From Sphingomonas lacunae (lineage in GTDB: Bacteria > Pseudomonadota > Alphaproteobacteria > Sphingomonadales > Sphingomonadaceae), in the NCBI RefSeq assembly GCF_012979535.1, contig NZ_CP053015.1, forward strand, positions 868,001 through 932,000: a stretch of DNA of 64,000 nt, given 5' to 3'. The position numbers were made by a program, and so were the translations under genes. Below, piece after piece: positions 52,208-61,183 of the stretch; position 1 is the stretch's first letter, and each line of letters begins with the position of its first letter. Below the pieces are notes generated by a model that was given only the letters and a program-made list of their open reading frames with translations, was not told the DNA's origin and did not search any database.

Positions 52208-52531
52208 TCAGACGCCCTCGATGAACTGGCGGCGGGCTTCGACACCCTTGGCATCAAGCGCGGCACGCACGGCGGCTTCGTCGATCTCGACACCGGCGCT
52301 GAGCAGGTCGCCAAGCAGTTTGCGGATCACATCCTCGTCGCCGGCTTCCTCAAAATCGGCCTGCACCACAGCCTTGGCATAGGCGTCCGATTCCTCGGCC
52401 GTCAGGCCCATCTTGTCCGCTGCCCATTCGCCCACCAGACGATTGCGGCGGGCAACGATCCGGAATTGCAGGTCCGCATCGCGGGCAAACTGGTTTTCAA
52501 AGGCGCGTTCGCGATCATCGAAGCCGGTCAT
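52208..52531 (-). CDS. DUF1476 protein, F1-ATPase zeta-inhibitor family
   Basis: 107-residue helical protein matching alphaproteobacterial DUF1476 (FDDRERAFENQFARDADLQFRIVARRNRLVGEWAADKMGL). In Paracoccus and relatives this family is the zeta subunit that inhibits F1F0-ATP synthase hydrolysis; in many members the N-terminal part carries the inhibitory segment, which here looks intact. It heads the DUF1476-bolA-grxD cassette. Confidence 0.9.
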   Translation of the reverse strand: MTGFDDRERAFENQFARDADLQFRIVARRNRLVGEWAADKMGLTAEESDAYAKAVVQADFEEAGDEDVIRKLLGDLLSAGVEIDEAAVRAALDAKGVEARRQFIEGV

Positions 52532-52707
52532 GGCTCACCCCTTGCTGAAAGTCAGGCGGACGGGCCGGGGACGGCCATCCGTTCGAAGGCGATGTAGGAG
52601 CGCGGCGGCGGTGACGCAACCGCAAAGCCGACTTTGGTGGCGTCAGTGGTGGACTGCCCGGACTCCGGGCGTTGACCTGAAGCGCCCAGTCGCGCAATTG
52701 GCGAACC

Positions 52708-54186
52708 ATGACCGAAACCGTGCCCCTGACGCTGTTCAACAGCCTTACCCGACAGCTTGAGCCGTTCGAGCCCGTCCATCCGGGCGAAGCGCGCGTCTAT
52801 ACCTGTGGCCCGACCGTCTATAATTACCCGCACATCGGCAATATGCGCGCCTATGTCTTTGCCGACACGCTTGGCAGGGCGCTGTCGTTCAAGGGCTACA
52901 AGCTCACCCATGTCATCAACATCACCGATGTCGGCCACCTGACCGACGATGCCGACGCCGGTGAGGACAAGATGGAAAAAATGGCCGCGGCCAAAGCCCA
53001 GTCGATCTGGGACATCGCCCGCCATTATACCGAAGCCTATTGGGCCGATGTGAAGGCGCTGGGCATTCGCCAGCCGGCGCACTGGTCGATCGCCACCGAC
53101 TATGTGCCCCAGATGATCGCCTTTGCCCAAAACATCGCGGACAAACATTGCTACCTGCTCGACAGCGGGCTCTATTTCGACACATCAACCGTGGCCGATT
53201 ATGGCCGGTTGGCGCGCGCCGCGACCGAAGAGGGCGAAGGCCGGATCGAAGCTGTCGAGGGCAAGCGCCACGCCGCCGATTTCGCCATCTGGCGCACGAC
53301 CCCGCCGGGCGAAAAGCGCCAGATGGAATGGGACAGCCCATGGGGCAAGGGCGCGCCGGGCTGGCACCTCGAATGCTCGGTGATGAGCAAGGAATTGCTC
53401 GGCCTGCCGTTCGACATCCACACCGGCGGCATCGACCATCGCGAAATCCACCACCCCAACGAGATAGCCCAGAATCAGGCGATCACCGGCTGCGGCTCGC
53501 TCGACTGCGCCGAACACAGCGGCGCGCGGATGTGGATGCACAATAATTTCCTGATCGACCGGACCGGAAAGATGTCCAAGTCGTCGGGCGAGTTCCTGCG
53601 CGTCCAGCTGCTGATCGACAAGGGCTTCCATCCGCTCGCCTACCGCCTGATGTGCCTGCAGGCGCATTACAGGAGCGAGCTGGAATTCAGCTGGGATGGG
53701 CTGCAAGCGGCGCTGGTGCGGCTTAAGCGGATGCTGATGGCGCACCGCAAATGGATCGACAAGCTGAAGGAAGGGCGCATGACGCCCGGTGACAGCTGGG
53801 AGCGCGATCGGGTGACAAATGCCCTGGTCGCCCGGTTCGATGCGGCTGTTTCCGGCGATCTCAATACGGCTGACGCGCTGACAGTGCTGGAAGAGACACT
53901 TGCCCTGAAGGGGACCTCGCCCGAATGCGTGGCAACCGCCGTGACGCACATGGACAGGGTCATGGGCCTTGGCCTCGACCAGCTTGATCGGGCAGCCCTG
54001 CGGATCCGGCCAAAAGCCTCCACCATCGCAGAGACCGAGATCGAAGCGGTCCTCACCCGGCGCCAGGAAGCCCGCGCCGCCAAGGATTTCGCCACATCCG
54101 ACCGGCTGCGCGACGAACTCGGCGCCCAAGGTGTCGAAGTGATGGACGGCGACCCGCTAGGCTGGGATTGGCGGATCGAGGTTTAA
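52708..54186 (+). CDS. cysS: Cysteinyl-tRNA synthetase
   Basis: 492-residue class I synthetase. YTCGPTVYNYPHIGNMR carries the first Zn-ligand Cys and the HIGH-like HIGN. WHLECSVMSKE and GGIDHREIHHPNEIAQ provide the other Zn ligands, and GKMSKSSGE is the KMSKS loop. Complete C-terminal anticodon-recognition region. It is divergent from the DUF1476 operon across about 175 bp; a repeat begins directly after the stop. Confidence 0.97.
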   Translation: MTETVPLTLFNSLTRQLEPFEPVHPGEARVYTCGPTVYNYPHIGNMRAYVFADTLGRALSFKGYKLTHVINITDVGHLTDDADAGEDKMEKMAAAKAQSIWDIARHYTEAYWADVKALGIRQPAHWSIATDYVPQMIAFAQNIADKHCYLLDSGLYFDTSTVADYGRLARAATEEGEGRIEAVEGKRHAADFAIWRTTPPGEKRQMEWDSPWGKGAPGWHLECSVMSKELLGLPFDIHTGGIDHREIHHPNEIAQNQAITGCGSLDCAEHSGARMWMHNNFLIDRTGKMSKSSGEFLRVQLLIDKGFHPLAYRLMCLQAHYRSELEFSWDGLQAALVRLKRMLMAHRKWIDKLKEGRMTPGDSWERDRVTNALVARFDAAVSGDLNTADALTVLEETLALKGTSPECVATAVTHMDRVMGLGLDQLDRAALRIRPKASTIAETEIEAVLTRRQEARAAKDFATSDRLRDELGAQGVEVMDGDPLGWDWRIEV

Positions 54187-54586
54187 CCTCTCCGTCACGG
54201 GCTGCGCCCGCACCACCTCCCCGATGCAAGTCATTGGGGAGGGCAGTCGCAAGACCGTCCTGCATTGACTCCATGATGGACAGCAGCCTGCTTTCGGTCG
54301 ACTTCAACGGTCCGACAATCCGTCGCCTTGCGCATCGACCGGCAGCCCGCCCTTCCCCTGCAAATATCCTCCCCATCGACTTGCTATGGGGAGGTGGCAG
54401 CCCGCAGGACTGACGGAGGGGCAGCGGTCAGGCGCCATGCCCCGCCGCTTGACAGGCCCCGGCAGATGATGGTTACTCCTCCGTAACCGGGGGGGGGGTG
54501 AACGACAGCAACCCTTGGTAACGATCGCAACAATTGGGGGGTCGGCGGAACTGTCGCCGGACGATCCGACCAGAGGGGTTAAGTTC
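54187..54586. repeat. Inverted pair of dispersed repeats in a 400-bp gene-less stretch
   Basis: Copy 1 (54187-54243) reads CCTCTCCGTCACGGGCTGCG and onward. Copy 2 (54368-54421) is the same element inverted, ending GACTGACGGAGGGG. Both share the core hairpin CCTCCCC(A/G)...GGGGAGG and the TGACGGAG end. The intervening 54244-54367 shows nothing recognisable. Copies of this element are dispersed in sphingomonad genomes as I recall them; that is from memory, not searched. The last part (54422-54586) is the leader of the TM2 gene. Confidence 0.6.
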
Positions 54587-54844
54587 ATGGCTGGAGAAAA
54601 GAGCAAGATTGTCGCGGCGTTGCTCGCCTTCTTCCTGGGGATGCTCGGCATCCACAAATTTTATCTTGGCAAGACCACGGCCGGTATCATCATGCTGATT
54701 TGCGGCACCATCGGCTGGCTCTTGCTCGCGATTCCACCGATGATCATCGGCATCATCGCCTTCATCGAATTCATCATCTACCTCGTCACGCCGGACGATG
54801 AGTTCCAGCGCAAATATGTTGAGGGCGACAAGTCCTGGTTCTGA
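54587..54844 (+). CDS. TM2-domain membrane protein
   Basis: 85 residues: a short N-terminus (MAGEKSKIVA), then the TM2 domain with FFLGMLGIHKFYLGKTTAGIIML, two membrane helices and a turn (TIGWLLLAIPPMIIGIIAFIEFIIYL). Family function is unclear. ATG 54587 was chosen because AGGGGTTAAG lies upstream and the domain starts there. A probable terminator lies about 40 bp downstream. Confidence 0.88.
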   Translation: MAGEKSKIVAALLAFFLGMLGIHKFYLGKTTAGIIMLICGTIGWLLLAIPPMIIGIIAFIEFIIYLVTPDDEFQRKYVEGDKSWF

Positions 54845-54884
54845 ACCGGACCCACCCGATGGTCTGAACCGTCAGATCTGGCAC

Positions 54885-54922
54885 AGGCCCTGCCCGCAGT
54901 GCGCGGCGCAGGGCCTTGTTGT
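54885..54922 (+). terminator. Probable intrinsic terminator after the TM2 gene
   Basis: AGGCCCTG (54885-54892) pairs with CAGGGCCT (54909-54916), followed by TTGTTGT. The T-tract is interrupted, so efficiency is uncertain. Confidence 0.55.
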
Positions 54923-54972
54923 CTGGGGCTGGCGCCCATTGCTTACAGGCGTGTCAGTTATTATGCTGGGCC

Positions 54973-55329
54973 ATGTTTGACCGTTTCCTGTGGCTGCTGC
55001 TTGCCGCCGTCCATGCCCTGCCGGCTCTAGCCCTTGTCCGCCCGGCCATGATCACCCGACTTTATGGCGTGGCGCCGGCTGACGATCTTTTCCTGATGAT
55101 CCGGCATCGCGCGGCCCTGTTTCTCGCCATTGTGGTGATTGCCATCTGGGCAGCCGTTGATCTGGCCACGCGCCGCATGGCCGGGGTCGCCATCGCCATC
55201 AGCATGCTCAGTTTCCTGTGGCTTTACTGGCAGGCCGGGGCTCCTCCCGGGCTGCGGCTGATTGCGCGGGTTGATCTGGTTGCCCTGCCGGTGCTGATAC
55301 TTGCCATGTGGCGGGCATTGGCGCAGTGA
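54973..55329 (+). CDS. Small four-helix membrane protein
   Basis: 118-residue protein with four hydrophobic helices (RFLWLLLAAVHALPALALV, ALFLAIVVIAIWAAVDLA, GVAIAISMLSFLWLYW, VDLVALPVLILAMW) and the pattern IHALP-like plus MIRHRAALF. Similar proteins are sometimes mis-named phosphopantetheine adenylyltransferase in databases, but no such fold is visible. Function unknown. ATG 54973 (MFDRFLWLLLAAVHAL) is the natural start. Confidence 0.75.
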   Translation: MFDRFLWLLLAAVHALPALALVRPAMITRLYGVAPADDLFLMIRHRAALFLAIVVIAIWAAVDLATRRMAGVAIAISMLSFLWLYWQAGAPPGLRLIARVDLVALPVLILAMWRALAQ

Positions 55330-55365
55330 CAGCGGCGACATGCATCTCCCGAAGGTTACTGCCCG

Positions 55366-56304
55366 ATGACCACCCTCGTCGCTTCCGCCATGGCGCGACC
55401 CTTTCTCGAACCGCGCTTGCCGGCATGGGTGGTGCCGCGCTGGTTTGCGACGACAGCAGAACTGTTTGACCTTGCTCCCGAAGCGGACATCGGCTGGTTC
55501 GATCTCTACAAGAAAAGTGACATGGCCGAAGCCGTCCGACGCGCGGCCAAGCTGAAATGGCTCAACTCCATCTATGCCGGGGTTGATGGCATGCCGCTCG
55601 ACCTGATGGCCGAACGCGGGGTCATCTACACCAACGGCAGCGGCATCAACGCCATCACCATCGCCGAATATGTCATCATGGGCATGTTGACGATGGCCAA
55701 GGGCTATCGGGACGTGGTGCGGGCACAGGACCGGCAGGAATGGCTGCTCGATTCGCCCGGCAAGGCGGAATTGTTCGGATCACGCGCACTGTTGCTTGGC
55801 TACGGCGCGATCGGCAAGCTGGTCGAGGAACGGCTGCGGCCCTTTTCAGTGGATGTCACGGTGGTGCGCCGCTCACCCGGGCCGGGGGTGCTCGGGCCCG
55901 ATGAATGGCGCGCACGGCTGCATGAATTTGACTGGGTGATACTGGCGGTACCGGCCACCCCCGAAACAGACGGCATGATCGGTTCGGCGGAGCTGGCGGC
56001 GATGAAACGCTCGGCGGTGATCGTCAACATCGCCCGCGGGACTGTGATTGATCAGGATGCGCTGGTAGCTGCCTTGACCGAAAAGCGGATCGGCGGCGCC
56101 TTTCTCGATGTCACCACGCCCGAACCCTTGCCCGCCGGCCACCCCCTGTGGTCGCTCGACAATGCCCATGTCACCATGCACCTGTCGGGCCGGGCGCAGG
56201 ACAAGATGTTCGCCCGCTCGGTTGACCGGTTCCTTGCCAATCTTGACCGATGGCATTCAGGCGAACAGGTCGAACCACAGGTGGACCTCAAGCTGGGGTA
56301 TTGA
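55366..56304 (+). CDS. D-isomer-specific 2-hydroxyacid dehydrogenase family protein
   Basis: 312-residue NAD(P)-dependent oxidoreductase. The nucleotide-binding Rossmann motif is LLLGYGAIGKLVEERL. The catalytic Arg is in VNIARGTVIDQDALV, the Glu in TTPEPLPAGHPLW, and a candidate His lies in NAHVTMHLSG. Substrate unknown; glyoxylate/hydroxypyruvate-type reductases are the nearest group by pattern. It is followed after 2 bp by a TetR-type gene, suggesting a regulator-plus-enzyme unit. Confidence 0.87.
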   Translation: MTTLVASAMARPFLEPRLPAWVVPRWFATTAELFDLAPEADIGWFDLYKKSDMAEAVRRAAKLKWLNSIYAGVDGMPLDLMAERGVIYTNGSGINAITIAEYVIMGMLTMAKGYRDVVRAQDRQEWLLDSPGKAELFGSRALLLGYGAIGKLVEERLRPFSVDVTVVRRSPGPGVLGPDEWRARLHEFDWVILAVPATPETDGMIGSAELAAMKRSAVIVNIARGTVIDQDALVAALTEKRIGGAFLDVTTPEPLPAGHPLWSLDNAHVTMHLSGRAQDKMFARSVDRFLANLDRWHSGEQVEPQVDLKLGY

Positions 56305-56306
56305 TC

Positions 56307-56840
56307 ATGATCGCCGCCAGGGATCGTCGCGACGCCATTCTCGAAACCTTGGCCGATTTTGTGCTACAGCACGGCCTAGACGCGGCGCAGCTGCGGGCCA
56401 TGGCGCGGGCCTGTGGCACCAGCGACCGGATGCTGCTCTATTATTTCCCGGACAAGGCCAGCCTGCTTGCCGCGGTGCTCGAACGGATCGCGGGGCGCAT
56501 TACCGAAATGATGAATGCGGTGGCGCCGCCGCACCCCTTGCCGCCGGACAGGCTGCGGGCAAGGCTGGTGCCGCTGCTGCTCGATCCGGCGCAATGGCCA
56601 TATATGCGCGTATGGCTCGCCATCGCCAGCCGCGCTGCGCATGGCGACCCGCTGTGCCGGACCGTGGGGGAGCAATTGGGGCGCGGATTCCTTGCCTGGG
56701 GCAGAGCCCATGTGGACGCCTCCGATGAGGCCGAGCGGGACCGGGAGGCAGGGAAATTTCTCGCGCTGATTGAAGGGCTTGTGCTCTTGAAGGCGCTCGG
56801 CCTCGATGATGTGGTGGAGGGGGTGGGGGGCCCCGTTTAG
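56307..56840 (+). CDS. TetR-family regulator
   Basis: 177 residues with an HTH of TetR type (AILETLADFVLQHGLDAAQLRAMARACGTSDRMLLYYFPDKASLLAAVLE) and a short helical ligand domain. It starts 2 bp after the upstream stop, so the dehydrogenase and regulator are likely co-transcribed; the role is inferred only from that. The C-terminal half is shorter than in most TetR proteins. Confidence 0.82.
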   Translation: MIAARDRRDAILETLADFVLQHGLDAAQLRAMARACGTSDRMLLYYFPDKASLLAAVLERIAGRITEMMNAVAPPHPLPPDRLRARLVPLLLDPAQWPYMRVWLAIASRAAHGDPLCRTVGEQLGRGFLAWGRAHVDASDEAERDREAGKFLALIEGLVLLKALGLDDVVEGVGGPV

Positions 56841-56870
56841 TCACTCTATCTCGCCCTCTACCGGCGCGGC

Positions 56871-59800
56871 TCAGCGCGCCATCAGCGCCGCATTCCCCCC
56901 CGCCGCCGTAACATCGGTGCTGACGGTCTTTTCCTCGGCAAAACGGAGCAGATAGTGCGGTCCGCCCGCCTTTGGCCCGGTACCTGAAAGACCCCGACCG
57001 CCAAAGGGCTGTACCCCGACAACTGCGCCGATTTGGTTGCGGTTGACATAGATGTTGCCGACCCGCGCCCGCGCCGCAACATGCGCCGCCACTGCGTCAA
57101 TCCGGCTGTGCAGACCCAGTGTGAGCCCATAGCCGGTTGCGTTGATCGCATCGATGACCGCGTCGAGCTCATCGCCCTCATAGGTGACGACATGCAGCAC
57201 CGGCCCGAAAATTTCGCGCCTGAGATCGCTGATCGCATCCAGGCGGATCAGTGTCGGCGCAACGAAATGTCCCACTTCCGCCCTACCTGTCATGCGATGT
57301 GCCCGGGCAATAACCCGCCCTGCCGCTTCCGCCTCAGCGACATAGGCGGCGATGGCCTCCCGCGCCTCAGCGTCGATGATCGGCCCGACATCGGTGGCGG
57401 GATCAGCCGGATTCCCCACCGCGAGTTCTGCCATCGCTCCGGCGATCATCTCGATCATCGGTTCAGCGACGTCACGCTGGATGATCAGCAGCCGCAGTGC
57501 CGAACAGCGCTGTCCCGCGCTCTGGAACGCCGATGCCACCGCGTCACGCGCCACCTGCTCGGGCAGCGCGGTCGAATCGACGATCATCGCATTGATGCCC
57601 CCGGTCTCGGCAATCAGCGCAGCGATCGGGCCATCACGATCAGCCAGGGTGCGGTTGATGATACGGGCCACTTCGGTCGAGCCGGTGAAACAGACACCGG
57701 CAATGGCCGGGTGGCTGGTCAGTGCCGCACCAATGGTCTCGCCCTGGCCGGGCAGGAAATGGAGCACTTCAGGCGGTACTCCTGCCCTGTGCAGCACCTC
57801 CACTGCCGCAGCAGCGATCAGTGGCGTTTGCTCGGCTGGTTTGGCAATGACTGCATTGCCCGCCACCAAGGCGGCACTGACCTGCCCAAGGAAAATGGCC
57901 AGCGGAAAATTCCATGGGCTGATGCAGACGAACAGGCCCTTTCCTTCCAGGATGAGTTCGTTGCGTTCACCGGTGGGTCCCGGCAAGCTTGTCGCGCGGC
58001 TGAAATGGCGTCGTGCCTCGCAGGCATAGTATCGCAGGAAATCAACCGCTTCGCGGACTTCGGCAATCGCGTCGGTCAAGGTCTTGCCGGCTTCCTCCAT
58101 CGCCAGCGAAAGGAATCGCGCCTCTTCCGCCTCAATCAGGTCAGCCGCCCGTTCAAGCCTGTCGGCGCGGAAATCTCCGCCCGCCAAGCTCCAGTCCGTC
58201 TGTGAAACCAGCGCCGCCTCAACAGCCATATTCACCATCGCGGCATCGCCTTCGATGACCATGCCAACAGGCGCACCGGTTGCGGGATTGAGGACGGGAA
58301 GCCGCAGTCCGCTCAGGGCTCTGCCGGAAATAACGGGGGTGGCCAGCCGAATGGATCGGCTGCTGGCGGCCATTGCATCGAATAGTGCCTCGGGCACCCC
58401 AGGCTCGCCAAGGTCATGCCCAATGCTGTTGCGCCGATCCGGCAGATAGAGATCAAGCCCTGTCGGCAAGGCTGGACCTGTTGGTCGCGCCGCCGGTTCG
58501 CGCGGATCGAGCGCCAGTTCTTCGACGGTGACATGCGGATCGGCAAACTGGTGGACGAAGCTGGAATTGGCTCCGTTTTCCAGAAGCCGCCGGACGAGAT
58601 AGGCCAGAAGGTCTCGGTGCGTTCCAACCGGCGCATAGACCCGCACCGGTCGCCCGGGCCGAGCAACGCCCATCAGCGCGTCATGCGCACCTTCGCCCAT
58701 ACCGTGCAGTCGCTGCAGTTCATGGTCGGCACTCTGGCCAAACAGGCTGGCGATATACGCTATGGTCATCGCATTATGCGTCGCGAACGCCGGATAGATG
58801 CAGTCCTGCAAGCCGTGCAACAGTTGCGCACAGCGCATGTAATTGATGTCGGTATGGTTCTTTTCGGTGAACACCGGGAAGTCTGCCAGACCGGCGACCT
58901 GCGCGCGTTTGATCTCGCTGTCCCAATAGGCGCCCTTGACCAGACGAAGAGCCACCTTGACACCGAAAGAGCGGGCAAGCGACCCGACCCATTCGATGAC
59001 CGCGGTTGCGCGCTTTTGATAGGCTTGGACGACTATGCCCAAGCCAGGCCAGCCGTCAGCGATGCCCTCTTCAATCAGAGACTCAAAAATGTCGAGATGC
59101 GGTTCAAGCCGATCGCTCTCTTCAGCGTCGATCATCAAGGGAACATTGGCTTCACGCGCAGCCCGTGCCAAGGAAACGACAACCGGCAACAGCTCTTTGC
59201 GGCGCCGATCAGCCTGAAGATACTCATAGCGCGGATGCAGTGCCGACAATTTTATCGAGATGCCGTGATTTGCGTGGGGATCACCCGCCTTTGCACCTGC
59301 GCCCAGGGCAAGGATGGCGTCCCCATAAGCCCGGGCGTAGCGGGCCGCATCGGCTGCGGTTCGCGCCGCTTCGCCAAGCATGTCGAACGAAGCCAGGTCG
59401 CCACTCTCCCGATTGGCCCGTCGGATAGCCGCCTCAATGTTCTCTCCCATGACAAACTGCTGTCCCAGCAGCTTCATGGCCGCATAGGCCGCCTGTCGGA
59501 TCACCGGTTCGCCTGACTTGCGGACCATACGCCGCAAAATGGCAGCAGGGGTTGATCGACTACCGATCTGATCAAGCAGCAAGGTCGCAGATCCAAGGCT
59601 GAGGCCAAATGCGCTCATCTGGATGAGGAAGGAGCTGCCGTCTCCGTCCTCTTGACCCTCGGTCCAATGGCGGCCCGCAATCTTGTCCCGGATAAGGGCA
59701 TTTGCTGTGTCGCTGTCTGGCACCCGCAACAGAGCCTCTGCCAAGCACATCAGCACGACACCTTCCTCGGTTGAGAGGCGGTATTTGTTCATCAACGCCC

Positions 59801-59978
59801 CGACCAACGTATCGCGCTCGCCTTCGGCCTTGGCGACGGTGATGATACGCCGGCCAATGGACTTGACCGTGCCGATATCCGGCCCCGCCGCAGCCAGTGC
59901 GGCAAGGTTCGAGGCTACAATGGCGGCTTCATCCTGACGGGCGAGTGAGCGAATGGCGGAGCGAGGTGGCTGAATCAT
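56871..59978 (-). CDS. putA: Bifunctional proline dehydrogenase / P5C dehydrogenase
   Basis: 1035-residue enzyme oxidising proline to glutamate. Residues ~150-470 are the FAD-dependent proline dehydrogenase (KVALRLVKGAYWDSEIKRAQ near 340). Residues ~530-1010 are the aldehyde dehydrogenase with Glu in IAETGGINAMIV and the catalytic Cys in SAGQRCSALRLL near 825. There is no N-terminal ribbon-helix-helix domain and no extra C-terminal domain, so unlike the enterobacterial protein it should not repress its own gene. A YeiH-type transporter, an MFS transporter and a TonB-dependent receptor follow upstream on the same strand. Confidence 0.95.
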   Translation of the reverse strand: MIQPPRSAIRSLARQDEAAIVASNLAALAAAGPDIGTVKSIGRRIITVAKAEGERDTLVGALMNKYRLSTEEGVVLMCLAEALLRVPDSDTANALIRDKIAGRHWTEGQEDGDGSSFLIQMSAFGLSLGSATLLLDQIGSRSTPAAILRRMVRKSGEPVIRQAAYAAMKLLGQQFVMGENIEAAIRRANRESGDLASFDMLGEAARTAADAARYARAYGDAILALGAGAKAGDPHANHGISIKLSALHPRYEYLQADRRRKELLPVVVSLARAAREANVPLMIDAEESDRLEPHLDIFESLIEEGIADGWPGLGIVVQAYQKRATAVIEWVGSLARSFGVKVALRLVKGAYWDSEIKRAQVAGLADFPVFTEKNHTDINYMRCAQLLHGLQDCIYPAFATHNAMTIAYIASLFGQSADHELQRLHGMGEGAHDALMGVARPGRPVRVYAPVGTHRDLLAYLVRRLLENGANSSFVHQFADPHVTVEELALDPREPAARPTGPALPTGLDLYLPDRRNSIGHDLGEPGVPEALFDAMAASSRSIRLATPVISGRALSGLRLPVLNPATGAPVGMVIEGDAAMVNMAVEAALVSQTDWSLAGGDFRADRLERAADLIEAEEARFLSLAMEEAGKTLTDAIAEVREAVDFLRYYACEARRHFSRATSLPGPTGERNELILEGKGLFVCISPWNFPLAIFLGQVSAALVAGNAVIAKPAEQTPLIAAAAVEVLHRAGVPPEVLHFLPGQGETIGAALTSHPAIAGVCFTGSTEVARIINRTLADRDGPIAALIAETGGINAMIVDSTALPEQVARDAVASAFQSAGQRCSALRLLIIQRDVAEPMIEMIAGAMAELAVGNPADPATDVGPIIDAEAREAIAAYVAEAEAAGRVIARAHRMTGRAEVGHFVAPTLIRLDAISDLRREIFGPVLHVVTYEGDELDAVIDAINATGYGLTLGLHSRIDAVAAHVAARARVGNIYVNRNQIGAVVGVQPFGGRGLSGTGPKAGGPHYLLRFAEEKTVSTDVTAAGGNAALMAR

Positions 59979-60035
59979 GACTTCCCCTAGCGCAGGGCAG
60001 TTGCATTTGAAACCGGCTGCCGGTGCCCACGTCTG

Positions 60036-61112
60036 TCACATCACAAAAATGGTGAAGGCCAGAGCGGCAAGCAGACTTGCCAAAGTCGCGCCCATGACCG
60101 GCATCACCGCTTGCCAGCCCATTTGCATGATGAGATCCATGCGGCTGCGCATGGCAGTCGCCGTGACCGCCAACAAAAGCAGGGCCTTTGACAAGCTCAG
60201 CGACCATGTCGTCGCAATTTCCGGCAGGCTGATCATCGAATTGAGCACGACAGTCGTGAGAAATGCTGTGATAAACCAGGGCAGGGCGAGACGGCGCCAA
60301 ATGGGAAGTCTTGCGCCCGGATCGTCACCGCCGGCGGGAGCAAACGCTAGGGCGACCAGGGCGACAACGGGTGCCAGAAGTGCCACCCGGGCCAATTTGA
60401 CGATGGTCGCATAGGAACCCCCCTCGTCCGAGAAGGCATAGCCTCCGCCTATCGCCTGCGCGACATCATGAATGGATGCACCGATCAGAAATCCTGCCTG
60501 TCGATCCGTCAGATGCAACAGATCGGCGATGATCGGATAAAATGACATGGCGAGCGCGGACGCTACAGAAATGCCGACTAGGGTCAGAGCGAACTGCGCC
60601 TGACTCAGCTTTTCTTTTCCCAGCACGCTATACAGCGCGAGTGCTGCTGAAGCTCCGCAAATGGCTGTCGCCCCGCCAGCCAGAACTCCAGATTCAGGCT
60701 TTTGGCCTGCAATCTTCGCACCGAGCATACCGCCAGCAAAGGCCAGCAGCATGACAAGGGCAAGGCCTACGAAGGGCAGCAGGCCAAGTGCAGTGATCTG
60801 GGCAATGGTCACTTGCGTCCCGAGGATGACAATACCGACGCGCAAAAAAGTCCGTGAAGCAAAATCAAGGCCGCGATGGGTGCGCTGATCCGACGCGACA
60901 AAGTTGAGGGAGAGGCCCAGAAGCAAACCCATCAGGATGATGGGCATCCCATAATGTTCCGATAACCAGGCCGCAGCGCAACTGGCTATCACACAAATCG
61001 CAAGACCGGGAAGAAGCGGCTGGCCGGGGGCCTTGCTGCCCGATTCCGCCAAGGTCAGCTCACCATAAAGATCGCCCGCATATTGGTTGGGATCATTCGC
61101 CAACTTAACCAT
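60036..61112 (-). CDS. YeiH-type putative sulfate exporter family protein (UPF0324)
   Basis: 358-residue integral membrane protein with about ten helices. The pattern AGQKPESGVLAGGATAICGASAALALYSVLGKEKLSQAQFALTLVG, GFLIGASIHDVAQAIGGGYAFSD and KLARVALLAPVVALVALAF is that of the YeiH/PSE family. Substrate in this subgroup unsettled (sulfate, sulfonates or other acids). It lies about 57 bp upstream of putA on the same strand and might be co-transcribed. Confidence 0.85.
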   Translation of the reverse strand: MVKLANDPNQYAGDLYGELTLAESGSKAPGQPLLPGLAICVIASCAAAWLSEHYGMPIILMGLLLGLSLNFVASDQRTHRGLDFASRTFLRVGIVILGTQVTIAQITALGLLPFVGLALVMLLAFAGGMLGAKIAGQKPESGVLAGGATAICGASAALALYSVLGKEKLSQAQFALTLVGISVASALAMSFYPIIADLLHLTDRQAGFLIGASIHDVAQAIGGGYAFSDEGGSYATIVKLARVALLAPVVALVALAFAPAGGDDPGARLPIWRRLALPWFITAFLTTVVLNSMISLPEIATTWSLSLSKALLLLAVTATAMRSRMDLIMQMGWQAVMPVMGATLASLLAALAFTIFVM

Positions 61113-61183
61113 CTGTGTCGATCAAGGCGTCTGCCTTGCTCCCTTGGAATTTGATACCACGAGCGACGTCCTTCACACAGCCT

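Noticed and set aside
60182..60204. Second copy of the TCGACAAGCTCAGG repeat
   Set aside because: The partial match lies inside the YeiH-type coding sequence, lacks the palindromic arms and is likely coincidental.
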